Assembly (NCBI RefSeq): GCF_001282725.1
Contig: NZ_LN876586.1
Location: 273,009 to 337,008, forward strand
Source of the DNA: Inediibacterium massiliense
GTDB taxonomy: Bacteria > Bacillota > Clostridia > Peptostreptococcales > Thermotaleaceae
DNA: 64,000 nucleotides
Direction of reading: 5' to 3'
Part shown: piece after piece, positions 35,296 through 43,819 of the stretch
Layout: each line of letters opens with the position of its first letter
Numbering within the stretch: the first letter of the stretch is position 1
Program-made: the position numbers and the translations under genes
The notes under the pieces: generated by a model
What the model was told of the DNA's origin: nothing
The model's input: only the letters and a program-made list of their open reading frames with translations
The model's database searches: none

Positions 35296-38200
35296 ATGAA
35301 TATTTTTAAAGACATTCATAGGCGAATTAGTATTTTGTTAATAATGGTTTTGATTATAGGAGGAATACCTCAAGCTTCAATAGCTATTTCCGATGAAGAG
35401 AGTGTATCTATACAAGAAGTAAGCAGTGTAGATAAAGAAGAAAAGAGTCAGGATAAGACAGACCATGAAGTATCAGATGAATCTGATGAAGATGTACAAA
35501 CTATAGAAAATAATAAAGAAAAGCAAGATATAGAGGATATAGATAAAAAATCAGATGATGGAATAGAGGTAACCGCAGAAAATGATAATGATGATGTAAA
35601 AGAAGAAAATGAAATAAAATCAGATCAAGATATAGAAGAAGTTATAGACGATACCCAAGAAAAACAAGATACAATTCATATAGAAAAAGAATCAGAGGAG
35701 ACGGAAACAGAATCTAAAGAAAAAAATGATAAAGAGATCAAAGAAGACAGCAAAATAGAAATAGATGCAGAAACTTTAAAAAGTGAAGATCAAAAGCAAG
35801 AACAAGAAGATCAAGAAAGTTTAGATAAAAATCAAGTAAAAATAGAAAATAAAATGGAGGAAAAACAAGAGGAAGAAAACTTAGAACCAAAACCAGAACC
35901 AGAAAAACCAATTATAGAACTAAATAAAAATGGAACATATGAAGTAGAAGTAAAAGGATTACAAGAAAAAGAAGATAAAGAATCTATAGCAGGAGCTTAT
36001 CTAGGAGAGAAAGCAAAAATCCAAGTCAAAGATTCAAAGAAATATATGATTTTGTTATTAAAGAGAAGTGACTGGATGAGCAATATAAAAATAAGTGTAG
36101 GTGGACAAGAAGTAAAACATGAAGCAAAAGTGATTAATAAAAATGAAGAAGAAGAAACAGAAAGTAGCATAAAATTTGAAATACCAAATTTAGAATCAGA
36201 AATTCAATTTAGTATGAATGTAGAACCAATGGGAAATATGCCAGCAATTTTTAGAGTAGTGCCCAATAAAGATACATTAAAATTTATGAAAGAAGATATA
36301 GATGAAGAAAAACCAGAACCAAAACCAGAGAAACCAAGTATAGAATTAGATAAAAATGGAACATATGAAGTAGAAGTAAAAGGATTACAAGAAAAAGAAG
36401 ATAAAGAATCTATAGCAGGAGCTTATCTAGGAGAGAAAGCAAAAATCCAAGTCAAAGATTCAAAGAAATATATGATTTTGTTATTAAAGAGAAGTGACTG
36501 GATGAGCAATATAAAAATAAGTGTAGGTGGACAAGAAGTAAAACATGAAGCAAAAGTGATTAATCAAAATGAAGAAGGAGAAACAGAAAGTAGTATAAAA
36601 TTTGAGATACCCAATTTAGAATCAGAAATTCAATTTAGTATGAATGTAGAACCAATGGGAAATATGCCAGCAATTTTTAGAGTAGTACCAAATAAAGATA
36701 CATTAAAATTCATGAAAGAAGATATAGATGAAGAGAAACCAGAACCAAAACCAGAAGAACCAAATGTAGATATTAGTAAAAATGGAACATATGAAGGAAA
36801 TGTAAAAGTACTTCAAAAAGAAAATAATGAACTATCAGATACTTTAGATTGGCTGTTAGCAGATCAAGGGAAATTACAAATTATAGATGGTAAAAAATAC
36901 GTTGAAATTGCAATATTTAAGTCTGAAGGTATAAAGATAGGAAAAATAGCTGTAGATGGAAAAGAAGTAAAGTATACACAACGAACAGGTAAGATAAAAA
37001 CTGACGATTATTTATTCATAAAATATGAAGTTCCAAGTATAGATTCTGAGATGATTATGACTATACCAATACATTATGAACCATGGAATTTAGAAGGTAG
37101 AATAGTATTTGACAAAAATACATTACATTTAATTGAAGAATCCAAAGATGAAGAAAAGCCAGAACCAAAACCAGAAAAACCAAGTATAGAATTAGACAAA
37201 AATGGAACATATGAAGTAGAAGTAAAAGGATTACAAGAAAAAGAAGATAAAGAATCTATAGCAGGAGCTTATCTAGGAGAGAAAGCAAAAATCGAAGTAA
37301 AAGATTCAAAGAAATATATGATTTTGTTATTAAAGAGAAGTGACTGGATGAGCAATATAAAAATAAGTGTAGGTGGACAAGAAGTAAAACATGAAGAGAC
37401 AATTGTTAATAAAAATGAAGAAGGAGAAACAGAAAGTAGTATAAAATTTGAGATACCAAATTTAGAATCAGAAATTCAATTTAGTATGAATGTAGAACCA
37501 ATGGGAAATATGCCAGCAATTTTTAGAGTAGTACCAAATAAAGATACATTAAAATTTATTAAAGAAGATATAGAAGAAGAAAAGCCAGAACCAGAAAAAC
37601 CGGATACAAAACCAGAAAAACCAAGTACAGAATTAAACAAAAACGGAATCTATGAAGTAGAAGTAAAAGGATTAAAAGAAGATGTAGATGAAGAATCTAG
37701 AGCAGGAAAATATTTAGGAGAAAAAGCAGAAATTCAAGTAAAAGATGCAAAAAAATATATGATTGTTCAATTGAATCAAAGAAATATAATGAACAACATA
37801 CAAGTAAGTGTAGATGGCAAAGTAGTAAAACATGAAGAAAAAATAAATGAAAGTAAAGAAACAGAAAGCAATGTAAAATTTGAAATACCAAGTTTAGATG
37901 TAGAAATAAAAATAAATATGAATGTGACACTAATGGGAAATAGGAGAACTGGATTTAGAATAGTACCTACTAAAGATACATTAAAGTTTATCAAAGAAGA
38001 TATAGAAGAAGAAAAACCAGAAAAACCAGAAAAACCAAGTGTAGAATTAGACAAAAATGGAACATATGAAGTAGAAGTAAAAGGATTACAAGAAAAAGAA
38101 GATAAAGAATCTATAGCAGGAGCTTATGTAGGAGAGAAAGCAAAAATCCAAGTCAAAGATGCAAAGAAATATATGACATTGTTATTAAAGAGCAGTAACT

Positions 38201-40410
38201 GGATGAGTAATATAAGAATAAGTGTAGGTGGACAAGAAGTAAAACATGAAGCAAAAGTGATTAATAAAAATGAAGAAGGAGAAACAGAAAGTAGTATAAA
38301 ATTTGAGATACCCAATTTAGAATCAGAAATTAAATTTAGTATGAATGTAAAACCAATGGGAAATATGCCAGCAATTTTTAGAGTAGTACCAAACAAAGAC
38401 ACATTAAAATTCATCAAAGAAGATACAGAAGAAGAAAAGCCAGAACCAAAACCAGAAAAGCCCAATACTGATCAACCAAAAGACAATGAACAAGTAATTG
38501 AAATTTCATTGGAAAAACCAATGGAATTACAAGTTACTGATCAATCTAAAAGAATAGTAATTCCTAAATTAACAGATGAAATCATTCAAAAAGGTCAACT
38601 TAATATTAATGTAGAAGATATAAAAAATGCAACGATTCAAGTACCTGTATCAGGAAATGAAAAGAAAGAAGTAAAACTTCCTAAAATAGCAATAGATTCA
38701 AATATAGCTCAAGTAGAAATACCAAAAGGCATTACAATAACCTCTGAAAATGGGAAATGGGATGGAACTATTAAAATGCCAACTCTTATAGAGAATGAAA
38801 ATATATCTAATATTCAATTAGAAAGAGTAGTAGAAGTTGGTTTTGAAGATGGAAATTTAAACTTTGATCAACCAATAAGATTAGTGATGAAAGGTCAGGC
38901 AGGCAAAAAAGCAGGCTATTTAAAAGATGGACAACTTAAAGAAATTACAAATATACTTTCTCAAGATACTCAACAAGCAGCAAATCATATGCTGAGCAAA
39001 GATGCTAACAGACAAGAGGCTAAAATAGATGTAGGAAAAGATTTAGTAATTTGGACTAAGCATTTTACCAAATTTGTAGCTTATAAAGAATTAGACAGTA
39101 GTAATAATCCAGGAAATAATGGGGGTAGTAATGGAAACGGAGGTAAAAATGATAGCATTAATGAAAATGAAGATGGGATATATGGAGTAAAGATTAAAAC
39201 TTTAAAAGAAAATGATGATTCAGAATCTATGGCGATTACATATTTAAGTGATGAAGCAATTTATGAAGTGAAGAATGGGAAAAAATATATAAAATTTGTT
39301 TTAATTCACAGTGATTGGATGAAAGATAAAGAAGTATTTGTAGATGGCAAAAAAGTAAACTATACCCTTACAACTATCAAAGAATATGATGAAAAAAATC
39401 AAGAAGGAAAAAACAAAATAGATAGTATGATTAAATTTGAAATTCCAAGTTTAGATTCAAAAATAGTGTGTAAAATGACTATTATGCCAATAGGTGATAT
39501 CCGCGTAGCTTTTCGACTTGTCCCACAAAAGAATACACTTATAAAAAAAGATAGTGATGATATTAGTTATAACTCAAGAAAAGGACAAACCAATATAAAT
39601 ATAGAAATGGATAAAAACGGAATATATGGAGTGGATCTCAAACTTGTTAATGAAAAGGGCGAGGAAGTATCAGATTTAAAAGAATATATAGGACAAAAGG
39701 CTAATATTAAAGTGGAAGATTCAAAAAAATATATGAAAATGCTTTTAAAGAAAAGTGGACAAATGAAAAATATTGAAATAACAGTAGATGGCAATAAGGT
39801 AGAGCATAAGATTGAGGACATTAAAAAATATGAAGACGGAAAAATAGTGAGCACCATCCAATTTAAGATTAAAGACTTAGATTCAAAAATAAAATTACAA
39901 ATGGATCTAGAGGGTAAAGAGAATAAAAAAGTTGTATTGGAGGTTCTTCCTCAAAAAGAAAGCGTCATAATTAAGGAAAAAGATGACTTTCAAGATGATA
40001 TGAATGAATTTTCAAAGATCAATTTAGAGGAAGACGGTATATATGAAGCAGAAGTAGAAATATTAAAAGAAATTAATGATCATTCAGAAATGGTAAAACC
40101 GTATTTAAAAGACAATATAAGACTTAGAGTAGAAGATAAAAAAACATATATGACAGTATTTTTTGAAAAAAGTGAAGAAATAAAAGATCTTACAGCATTT
40201 GTGGACTGGTCAAGTGTAAAACATGAGTGGAAAGATACAGATCATAGTGAAGTAGAATTTGAGATACCAAATATAGATTCCAAATATAGATTTCATATGA
40301 ATATAGACTCTATCAAAAATAAAAGACTTGAGTTTAGTATTATTCCAAAGAAAGAAACTTTTAAAGTGAAAGATCAAAAAAATAAAGGAGAGAGTCATGA
40401 TGAAAAGTAA
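35296..40410 (+). CDS. Giant secreted multi-NEAT-domain protein under B12 riboswitch control
   Basis: A 1704-residue secreted protein. The signal peptide (about 1-31, 'ISILLIMVLIIGGIPQASIA') is followed by an acidic, Glu/Lys/Asp-rich disordered region (about 32-205). Six NEAT-like domains follow, at about 206-332, 348-475, 490-615, 628-755, 775-900 and 915-1040, joined by 'EKPEPKPEKP' linkers. An all-beta region ends 'VIWTKHFTKFVAY' (about 1060-1270), and three more NEAT-like domains lie at about 1285-1415, 1430-1560 and 1573-1695. Each NEAT has 'NGTYEV', a '(S)IAGAYLGEKA' helix and a 'KKYM..L..SDWM' strand. NEAT domains normally bind haem through YxxxY, but here that site reads 'MGNMPAIF' or similar in every copy. 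No LPXTG, SLH or membrane anchor is seen at the C-terminus. The start is supported by AAAGGAGAG. Confidence 0.88.
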   Translation: MNIFKDIHRRISILLIMVLIIGGIPQASIAISDEESVSIQEVSSVDKEEKSQDKTDHEVSDESDEDVQTIENNKEKQDIEDIDKKSDDGIEVTAENDNDDVKEENEIKSDQDIEEVIDDTQEKQDTIHIEKESEETETESKEKNDKEIKEDSKIEIDAETLKSEDQKQEQEDQESLDKNQVKIENKMEEKQEEENLEPKPEPEKPIIELNKNGTYEVEVKGLQEKEDKESIAGAYLGEKAKIQVKDSKKYMILLLKRSDWMSNIKISVGGQEVKHEAKVINKNEEEETESSIKFEIPNLESEIQFSMNVEPMGNMPAIFRVVPNKDTLKFMKEDIDEEKPEPKPEKPSIELDKNGTYEVEVKGLQEKEDKESIAGAYLGEKAKIQVKDSKKYMILLLKRSDWMSNIKISVGGQEVKHEAKVINQNEEGETESSIKFEIPNLESEIQFSMNVEPMGNMPAIFRVVPNKDTLKFMKEDIDEEKPEPKPEEPNVDISKNGTYEGNVKVLQKENNELSDTLDWLLADQGKLQIIDGKKYVEIAIFKSEGIKIGKIAVDGKEVKYTQRTGKIKTDDYLFIKYEVPSIDSEMIMTIPIHYEPWNLEGRIVFDKNTLHLIEESKDEEKPEPKPEKPSIELDKNGTYEVEVKGLQEKEDKESIAGAYLGEKAKIEVKDSKKYMILLLKRSDWMSNIKISVGGQEVKHEETIVNKNEEGETESSIKFEIPNLESEIQFSMNVEPMGNMPAIFRVVPNKDTLKFIKEDIEEEKPEPEKPDTKPEKPSTELNKNGIYEVEVKGLKEDVDEESRAGKYLGEKAEIQVKDAKKYMIVQLNQRNIMNNIQVSVDGKVVKHEEKINESKETESNVKFEIPSLDVEIKINMNVTLMGNRRTGFRIVPTKDTLKFIKEDIEEEKPEKPEKPSVELDKNGTYEVEVKGLQEKEDKESIAGAYVGEKAKIQVKDAKKYMTLLLKSSNWMSNIRISVGGQEVKHEAKVINKNEEGETESSIKFEIPNLESEIKFSMNVKPMGNMPAIFRVVPNKDTLKFIKEDTEEEKPEPKPEKPNTDQPKDNEQVIEISLEKPMELQVTDQSKRIVIPKLTDEIIQKGQLNINVEDIKNATIQVPVSGNEKKEVKLPKIAIDSNIAQVEIPKGITITSENGKWDGTIKMPTLIENENISNIQLERVVEVGFEDGNLNFDQPIRLVMKGQAGKKAGYLKDGQLKEITNILSQDTQQAANHMLSKDANRQEAKIDVGKDLVIWTKHFTKFVAYKELDSSNNPGNNGGSNGNGGKNDSINENEDGIYGVKIKTLKENDDSESMAITYLSDEAIYEVKNGKKYIKFVLIHSDWMKDKEVFVDGKKVNYTLTTIKEYDEKNQEGKNKIDSMIKFEIPSLDSKIVCKMTIMPIGDIRVAFRLVPQKNTLIKKDSDDISYNSRKGQTNINIEMDKNGIYGVDLKLVNEKGEEVSDLKEYIGQKANIKVEDSKKYMKMLLKKSGQMKNIEITVDGNKVEHKIEDIKKYEDGKIVSTIQFKIKDLDSKIKLQMDLEGKENKKVVLEVLPQKESVIIKEKDDFQDDMNEFSKINLEEDGIYEAEVEILKEINDHSEMVKPYLKDNIRLRVEDKKTYMTVFFEKSEEIKDLTAFVDWSSVKHEWKDTDHSEVEFEIPNIDSKYRFHMNIDSIKNKRLEFSIIPKKETFKVKDQKNKGESHDEK
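35911..38460 (+). repeat. Tandem DNA repeat encoding NEAT domains 1-6
   Basis: Units of about 420-426 bp recur from 35911. Units 1, 2, 4 and 6 are close to identical at DNA level ('acatatgaagtagaagtaaa' recurs at 35935, 36361, 37207 and 38062), whereas units 3 and 5 have diverged. The near-identity, including synonymous positions, points to recent duplication or gene conversion. Confidence 0.9.
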
Positions 40411-41005
40411 AGTGTTTAAAATCTGTACGATAACATTTGTAATAGGAGCTTTGTTGTTACCATCTACACAAGCTTTTGCTCAAAAGGGAAAGGTAAATAA
40501 AGTAAATACTACAAAAAAAACAGTACAAGTAAAAGAAAAGGAACCTTTAAAAATAGGAAAATATACTGTAAGTGCTGATGTACTTAAAATAAATGCAGAT
40601 GAATTATCTATAGCAGGTCAATATATGGATCCACAGGCTGTTTTAGAGGTAACAAAAGATAAAAAAAAGAAAGAAAAAAAATATATAGAGTTAAAGCTTA
40701 TAAGAAGTGATTGGATGAAAAATGTCAAAGTAACAGTGGATGGTAAAAATGTAGACCATACTAGTAAAGTAACAAAAACATACAAAGAAAAAAATGAAGA
40801 AGGAAAAAACAAAACAGATAGTACGATTCGATTTGAAATTCCAAAGCTAGATTCCAAAATTAAGCTAGGTATGACTGTGGTTCCTATGGGAAATGCAGAT
40901 GTTGAATTTAGAGTACAATTACAAGATGATATTACAAAACTACAAGACAAAGCTGTAAATAAAAATACACCAAAGTCTAATAAAGTAGTGAAAAAGAAAA
41001 AATAG
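40397..41005 (+). CDS. Small secreted single-NEAT-domain protein
   Basis: A 202-residue protein with a signal peptide (about 1-29, ending 'PSTQAFA'), a basic linker, one NEAT-like domain (about 50-180) and a Lys-rich C-terminal tail ('NKVVKKKK'). The domain has 'ELSIAGQYMDPQA' and 'LIRSDWMKNVKVTVDG', and 'VVPMGNADVEFRV' where haem-binding NEATs have YxxxY. It overlaps the end of the giant NEAT gene by 14 bases, with AAAGGAGAG inside that gene. The start is ATG 40397 or 40400. It could pass ligand from the giant protein to the lipoprotein encoded next, as small NEAT proteins do in Isd systems. That is inference. No cell-wall anchor is seen. Confidence 0.87.
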   Translation: MMKSKVFKICTITFVIGALLLPSTQAFAQKGKVNKVNTTKKTVQVKEKEPLKIGKYTVSADVLKINADELSIAGQYMDPQAVLEVTKDKKKKEKKYIELKLIRSDWMKNVKVTVDGKNVDHTSKVTKTYKEKNEEGKNKTDSTIRFEIPKLDSKIKLGMTVVPMGNADVEFRVQLQDDITKLQDKAVNKNTPKSNKVVKKKK

Positions 41006-41042
41006 TAGATAGAAATTTATTAAAATAATCAGTTTTTGAATG

Positions 41043-41090
41043 ATAACTCTGTTTTAAGCGAATTTATATTTTCTTAAAACGGAGTTTATT
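41043..41090 (+). other. Long hairpin between the small NEAT gene and the binding-protein gene
   Basis: aactctgttttaag / cttaaaacggagtt can pair across an 18-base loop but lacks a T tail. It may be a processing or mRNA-stability structure rather than a terminator. Confidence 0.5.
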
Positions 41091-41113
41091 CATGGATATA
41101 GGGGGGATTATGA

Positions 41114-42004
41114 ATGAAAAGAGTGGTAGCTATTATAATGGCGCTTATGATGAGTATGTTATTTGTTGGTTGTAGCGCAAAAGGGGCACAGGTAGATTCT
41201 AAAGAAACAGACTCCAAAAAAGAAGTAAGAATTGTGGCAGGAAGTGTAGCTGTAGCAGAGATGCTAGCAGAGCTAGATATAAAAATGGTGGCAAGACCCA
41301 GCACTCAATATGGTATATCTGATAAAATAAAGGATCTTCCAGAAATAGGATTGCCTATCAATCCAGATTTAGAAAAAATTCGAAGTTTGAATTCTGATAT
41401 ATTTATTACTTCTAGCGCTATTCAAGAATTAATAGGAAATAAATTTGAACAAAATGGAATCAACACTAGATATTGTGATTTGAACTCTTATGATTCTGTA
41501 AAAAATACTATAAGAGAATTATCCACTGAATTTGGTCAAGAAGAAAATGGAAAAAGATTAATCGAAGAATTTGAAAAAAAGGAAAAAGAAATATTAAAAG
41601 ATATGGATCCAAACAAAAAAGTAAAGGTTATGATTTTATTTGGAGCACCAGGTCATTTTATGCTTGCTACTAAAAATTCTTTTACAGGAAGCTTAATTGA
41701 TAAATTAGGAGCAGAAAATATTACATCACAAGTTAAATCGAAATATAAAGGAGCTTATGTACCTTTTTCCTTAGAAGTAGCATTAAAGGAAAATCCAGAT
41801 GTTATTTTTAGAATGTATCATGGATACATAGATGAATCAAAAAAACAAGTAGCAGAGGAATTTGAGAAAAATCCTCAATGGAAAAAATTTAAAGCCGTAA
41901 AAGAAAATAGAATATATGATTTAGATCCAAAAGAGTTTGGAGTAACAGGAGATATACATGCAACTAAATCCCTAGAAAAAATGAAAGAATATCTATACAA
42001 ATAA
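41114..42004 (+). CDS. IsdE-like ABC-transporter substrate-binding lipoprotein
   Basis: A 296-residue lipoprotein with lipobox 'LFVGC' (cysteine at about 20). The rest resembles haem-binding IsdE more than BtuF: 'RIVAGSVAVAEMLAELDI', 'IGLPINPDLEKIRSLNSDIF', 'LFGAPGHFMLATKNSFTGSLIDKLG', 'RMYHGYIDE' and the terminal 'FGVTGDIHATKSLEKM'. By memory alignment, the IsdE histidine ligand is kept in 'MYHGY'. The methionine ligand region reads 'LPINPDLEK', so the methionine appears to be lost. It captures a ligand for the permease and ATPase encoded next. The ligand may be haem, a corrinoid or another tetrapyrrole. Confidence 0.87.
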   Translation: MKRVVAIIMALMMSMLFVGCSAKGAQVDSKETDSKKEVRIVAGSVAVAEMLAELDIKMVARPSTQYGISDKIKDLPEIGLPINPDLEKIRSLNSDIFITSSAIQELIGNKFEQNGINTRYCDLNSYDSVKNTIRELSTEFGQEENGKRLIEEFEKKEKEILKDMDPNKKVKVMILFGAPGHFMLATKNSFTGSLIDKLGAENITSQVKSKYKGAYVPFSLEVALKENPDVIFRMYHGYIDESKKQVAEEFEKNPQWKKFKAVKENRIYDLDPKEFGVTGDIHATKSLEKMKEYLYK

Positions 42005-42023
42005 TAAGGAAAATGGTGAAAAT

Positions 42024-43019
42024 ATGAAAAATAGAAAAGAAAAAAGAAAAATATGGATAATATTTTTCAGTTTAATATTGTTGATACTTTTAATTATTGC
42101 AACAATTGGAGTGGGAAGTGTAGATTTATCTATTAGAGAAATCATAGATACTTTTTTAGGAAAAGGGGATGAAATCAATGCCAGCATTATTATGGATATG
42201 AGATTGCCTAGAATTATATTAGCAGTATTTGTAGGGGCAAGCTTATCTATATCTGGAGCATTGCTTCAATCAGTTATGAGAAATCCATTGGCTGATCCTG
42301 GAATTACAGGAGTTTCTTCTGGAGGAAGTTTAGCAGCTATTTTAATGATGTTATATTTCCCACAGTTTTATAGATTATTGCCTCTTATGGCCTTTTTAGG
42401 AGCCATACTCGCATGTACATTAGTATTTATTTTATCCTGGGATAACGGCATTAAGCCTATTAGAGTGATCTTATCAGGAGTAGCCATCAATGCTATGTTT
42501 GCAGGAGCTACTGCTTTGTTAGCGATTATGAACAGTGATAAAATCCAAGGAGTTTTACTGTGGATTAATGGAAGTATTGCCTATAGAGGATGGAGGGAAG
42601 TGAGCTACTTTTTACCTTATTGTATTGTAGGGCTTATATTATCTTTATTTTGTATTCGAGGAGCCAATCTTTTAGCCCTAGGGGATGATGTAGCTACTAA
42701 CTTAGGTATGAATGTAAATAGAGCAAGAATATTTATATCCTTAGTTGCAGTATTTTTAGCAGGAATTAGCACTTCTGCTGTAGGGATTATAGGGTTTATA
42801 GGAATTATTGTTCCTCATATATGCAGGCTGATCTTAGGATCTGACTATAAATATTTGATTCCTATGAGTACTATTTTAGGAGGAATAATCCTTCTTTTAG
42901 CAGATACTTTAGCTAGATATATTGCAAGACCTATAGAATTACCTGTAGGAGTAATGATGGCTATGATTGGCTGTCCATTTTTTTTATTCCTTCTAAGGAG
43001 GCGAAAATACAGTGCTTAA
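42024..43019 (+). CDS. FecCD/BtuC-family ABC permease
   Basis: A 331-residue membrane protein with about ten hydrophobic segments of the FecCD family. 'MRLPRIILAVFVGASLSISGALLQSVMRNPLADPG' (split across about 57-92) is the family signature, 'GVAINAMFAGATALL' follows, and 'GFIGIIVPHICRLILGSDY' (about 258-276) is the ATPase-coupling loop. The family carries siderophores, haem and cobalamin; substrate identity cannot be read from it. It lies 19 bp after the binding-protein gene and overlaps the ATPase gene by eight bases. Confidence 0.94.
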   Translation: MKNRKEKRKIWIIFFSLILLILLIIATIGVGSVDLSIREIIDTFLGKGDEINASIIMDMRLPRIILAVFVGASLSISGALLQSVMRNPLADPGITGVSSGGSLAAILMMLYFPQFYRLLPLMAFLGAILACTLVFILSWDNGIKPIRVILSGVAINAMFAGATALLAIMNSDKIQGVLLWINGSIAYRGWREVSYFLPYCIVGLILSLFCIRGANLLALGDDVATNLGMNVNRARIFISLVAVFLAGISTSAVGIIGFIGIIVPHICRLILGSDYKYLIPMSTILGGIILLLADTLARYIARPIELPVGVMMAMIGCPFFLFLLRRRKYSA

Positions 43020-43800
43020 GGTGAATGATTTTAAAGTAGGATATGATGGAAAAACCATTGTAAAAGATTTTAATTTACATGTAAAAAAGGGAGAAATCAT
43101 TACAATTATTGGACCCAATGGTTCGGGAAAGTCAACGGTTTTAAAGGCTATAGGAAGATTATTAAAGCCTATGGGTGGAACTATTTATTTAGACAAACAA
43201 TTGCTTTGGAAAATGAATGGAAAAGAAATAGCAAAAGAGATGGCATGTCTTTCTCAACATAATATAGCTCCTGAAGATATGACTATAAGAAAAATCGTAA
43301 GTTTTGGTAGAAATCCTCATAAAGCATGGTTTGAGGGACTTAGTAAAAAAGATGAAGAAATTATAGATTGGGCTATTGAAAAAACAAATCTAAAATCTAT
43401 GCAAGATAAGAAAATGATCCATATATCAGGAGGAGAAAGCCAAAGGGCATGGATTGCAATGGCTCTTGCTCAACAGCCAAAGATTTTATTATTAGATGAA
43501 CCTACAACTTATTTAGATATTAACAATCAAATAGAAATATTAGAACTTGTGAAAGAATTAAATGAAAAATTAAAACTCACTGTAATTATGGTTCTTCATG
43601 ATTTGAATCAAGCAGCCAAATATAGTGATGAAGTGATTGTCCTTAAAAATGGAGAGATTAAAGCTTTAGGAAAACCCGAAGAAATATTAAATCAGGATTT
43701 GATCAGAGAAATTTATAATGTAGAGATGAATATATTGAAAAATCAATTTGGAGAAAAAATTATATTGATTCCTAAAAAAATCTATGCAAAAGAAGCATAG
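43012..43800 (+). CDS. ABC transporter ATPase (FecE/BtuD/FhuC type)
   Basis: A 262-residue ATPase with Walker A 'GPNGSGKST' (about 35-43), signature 'ISGGESQRAWIA' (about 139), Walker B 'ILLLDEPTTYLD' (about 160-171) and the switch histidine in 'VMVLHDLNQA'. It powers the permease encoded just upstream. The start is GTG at 43012, inside the end of the permease gene, after AAGGAGG. Confidence 0.95.
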   Translation: MLKVNDFKVGYDGKTIVKDFNLHVKKGEIITIIGPNGSGKSTVLKAIGRLLKPMGGTIYLDKQLLWKMNGKEIAKEMACLSQHNIAPEDMTIRKIVSFGRNPHKAWFEGLSKKDEEIIDWAIEKTNLKSMQDKKMIHISGGESQRAWIAMALAQQPKILLLDEPTTYLDINNQIEILELVKELNEKLKLTVIMVLHDLNQAAKYSDEVIVLKNGEIKALGKPEEILNQDLIREIYNVEMNILKNQFGEKIILIPKKIYAKEA

Positions 43801-43819
43801 AAAGTAGGAGGATGGTAGC

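Noticed and set aside
35911-38460. Regularly repeated DNA as a possible CRISPR array
   Set aside because: Units are about 420 bp, in frame and coding for NEAT domains. There are no short repeats with unique spacers and no cas genes.
37697-38465. Open frames antisense to the NEAT gene
   Set aside because: They are mirror images of the repeated Glu/Lys-rich coding sequence, hydrophobic and repetitive, with no start signals.
41114-43800. Labelling the ABC genes as BtuFCD
   Set aside because: The riboswitch invites that name, but the binding protein looks closer to IsdE than to BtuF, so the ligand is left open.
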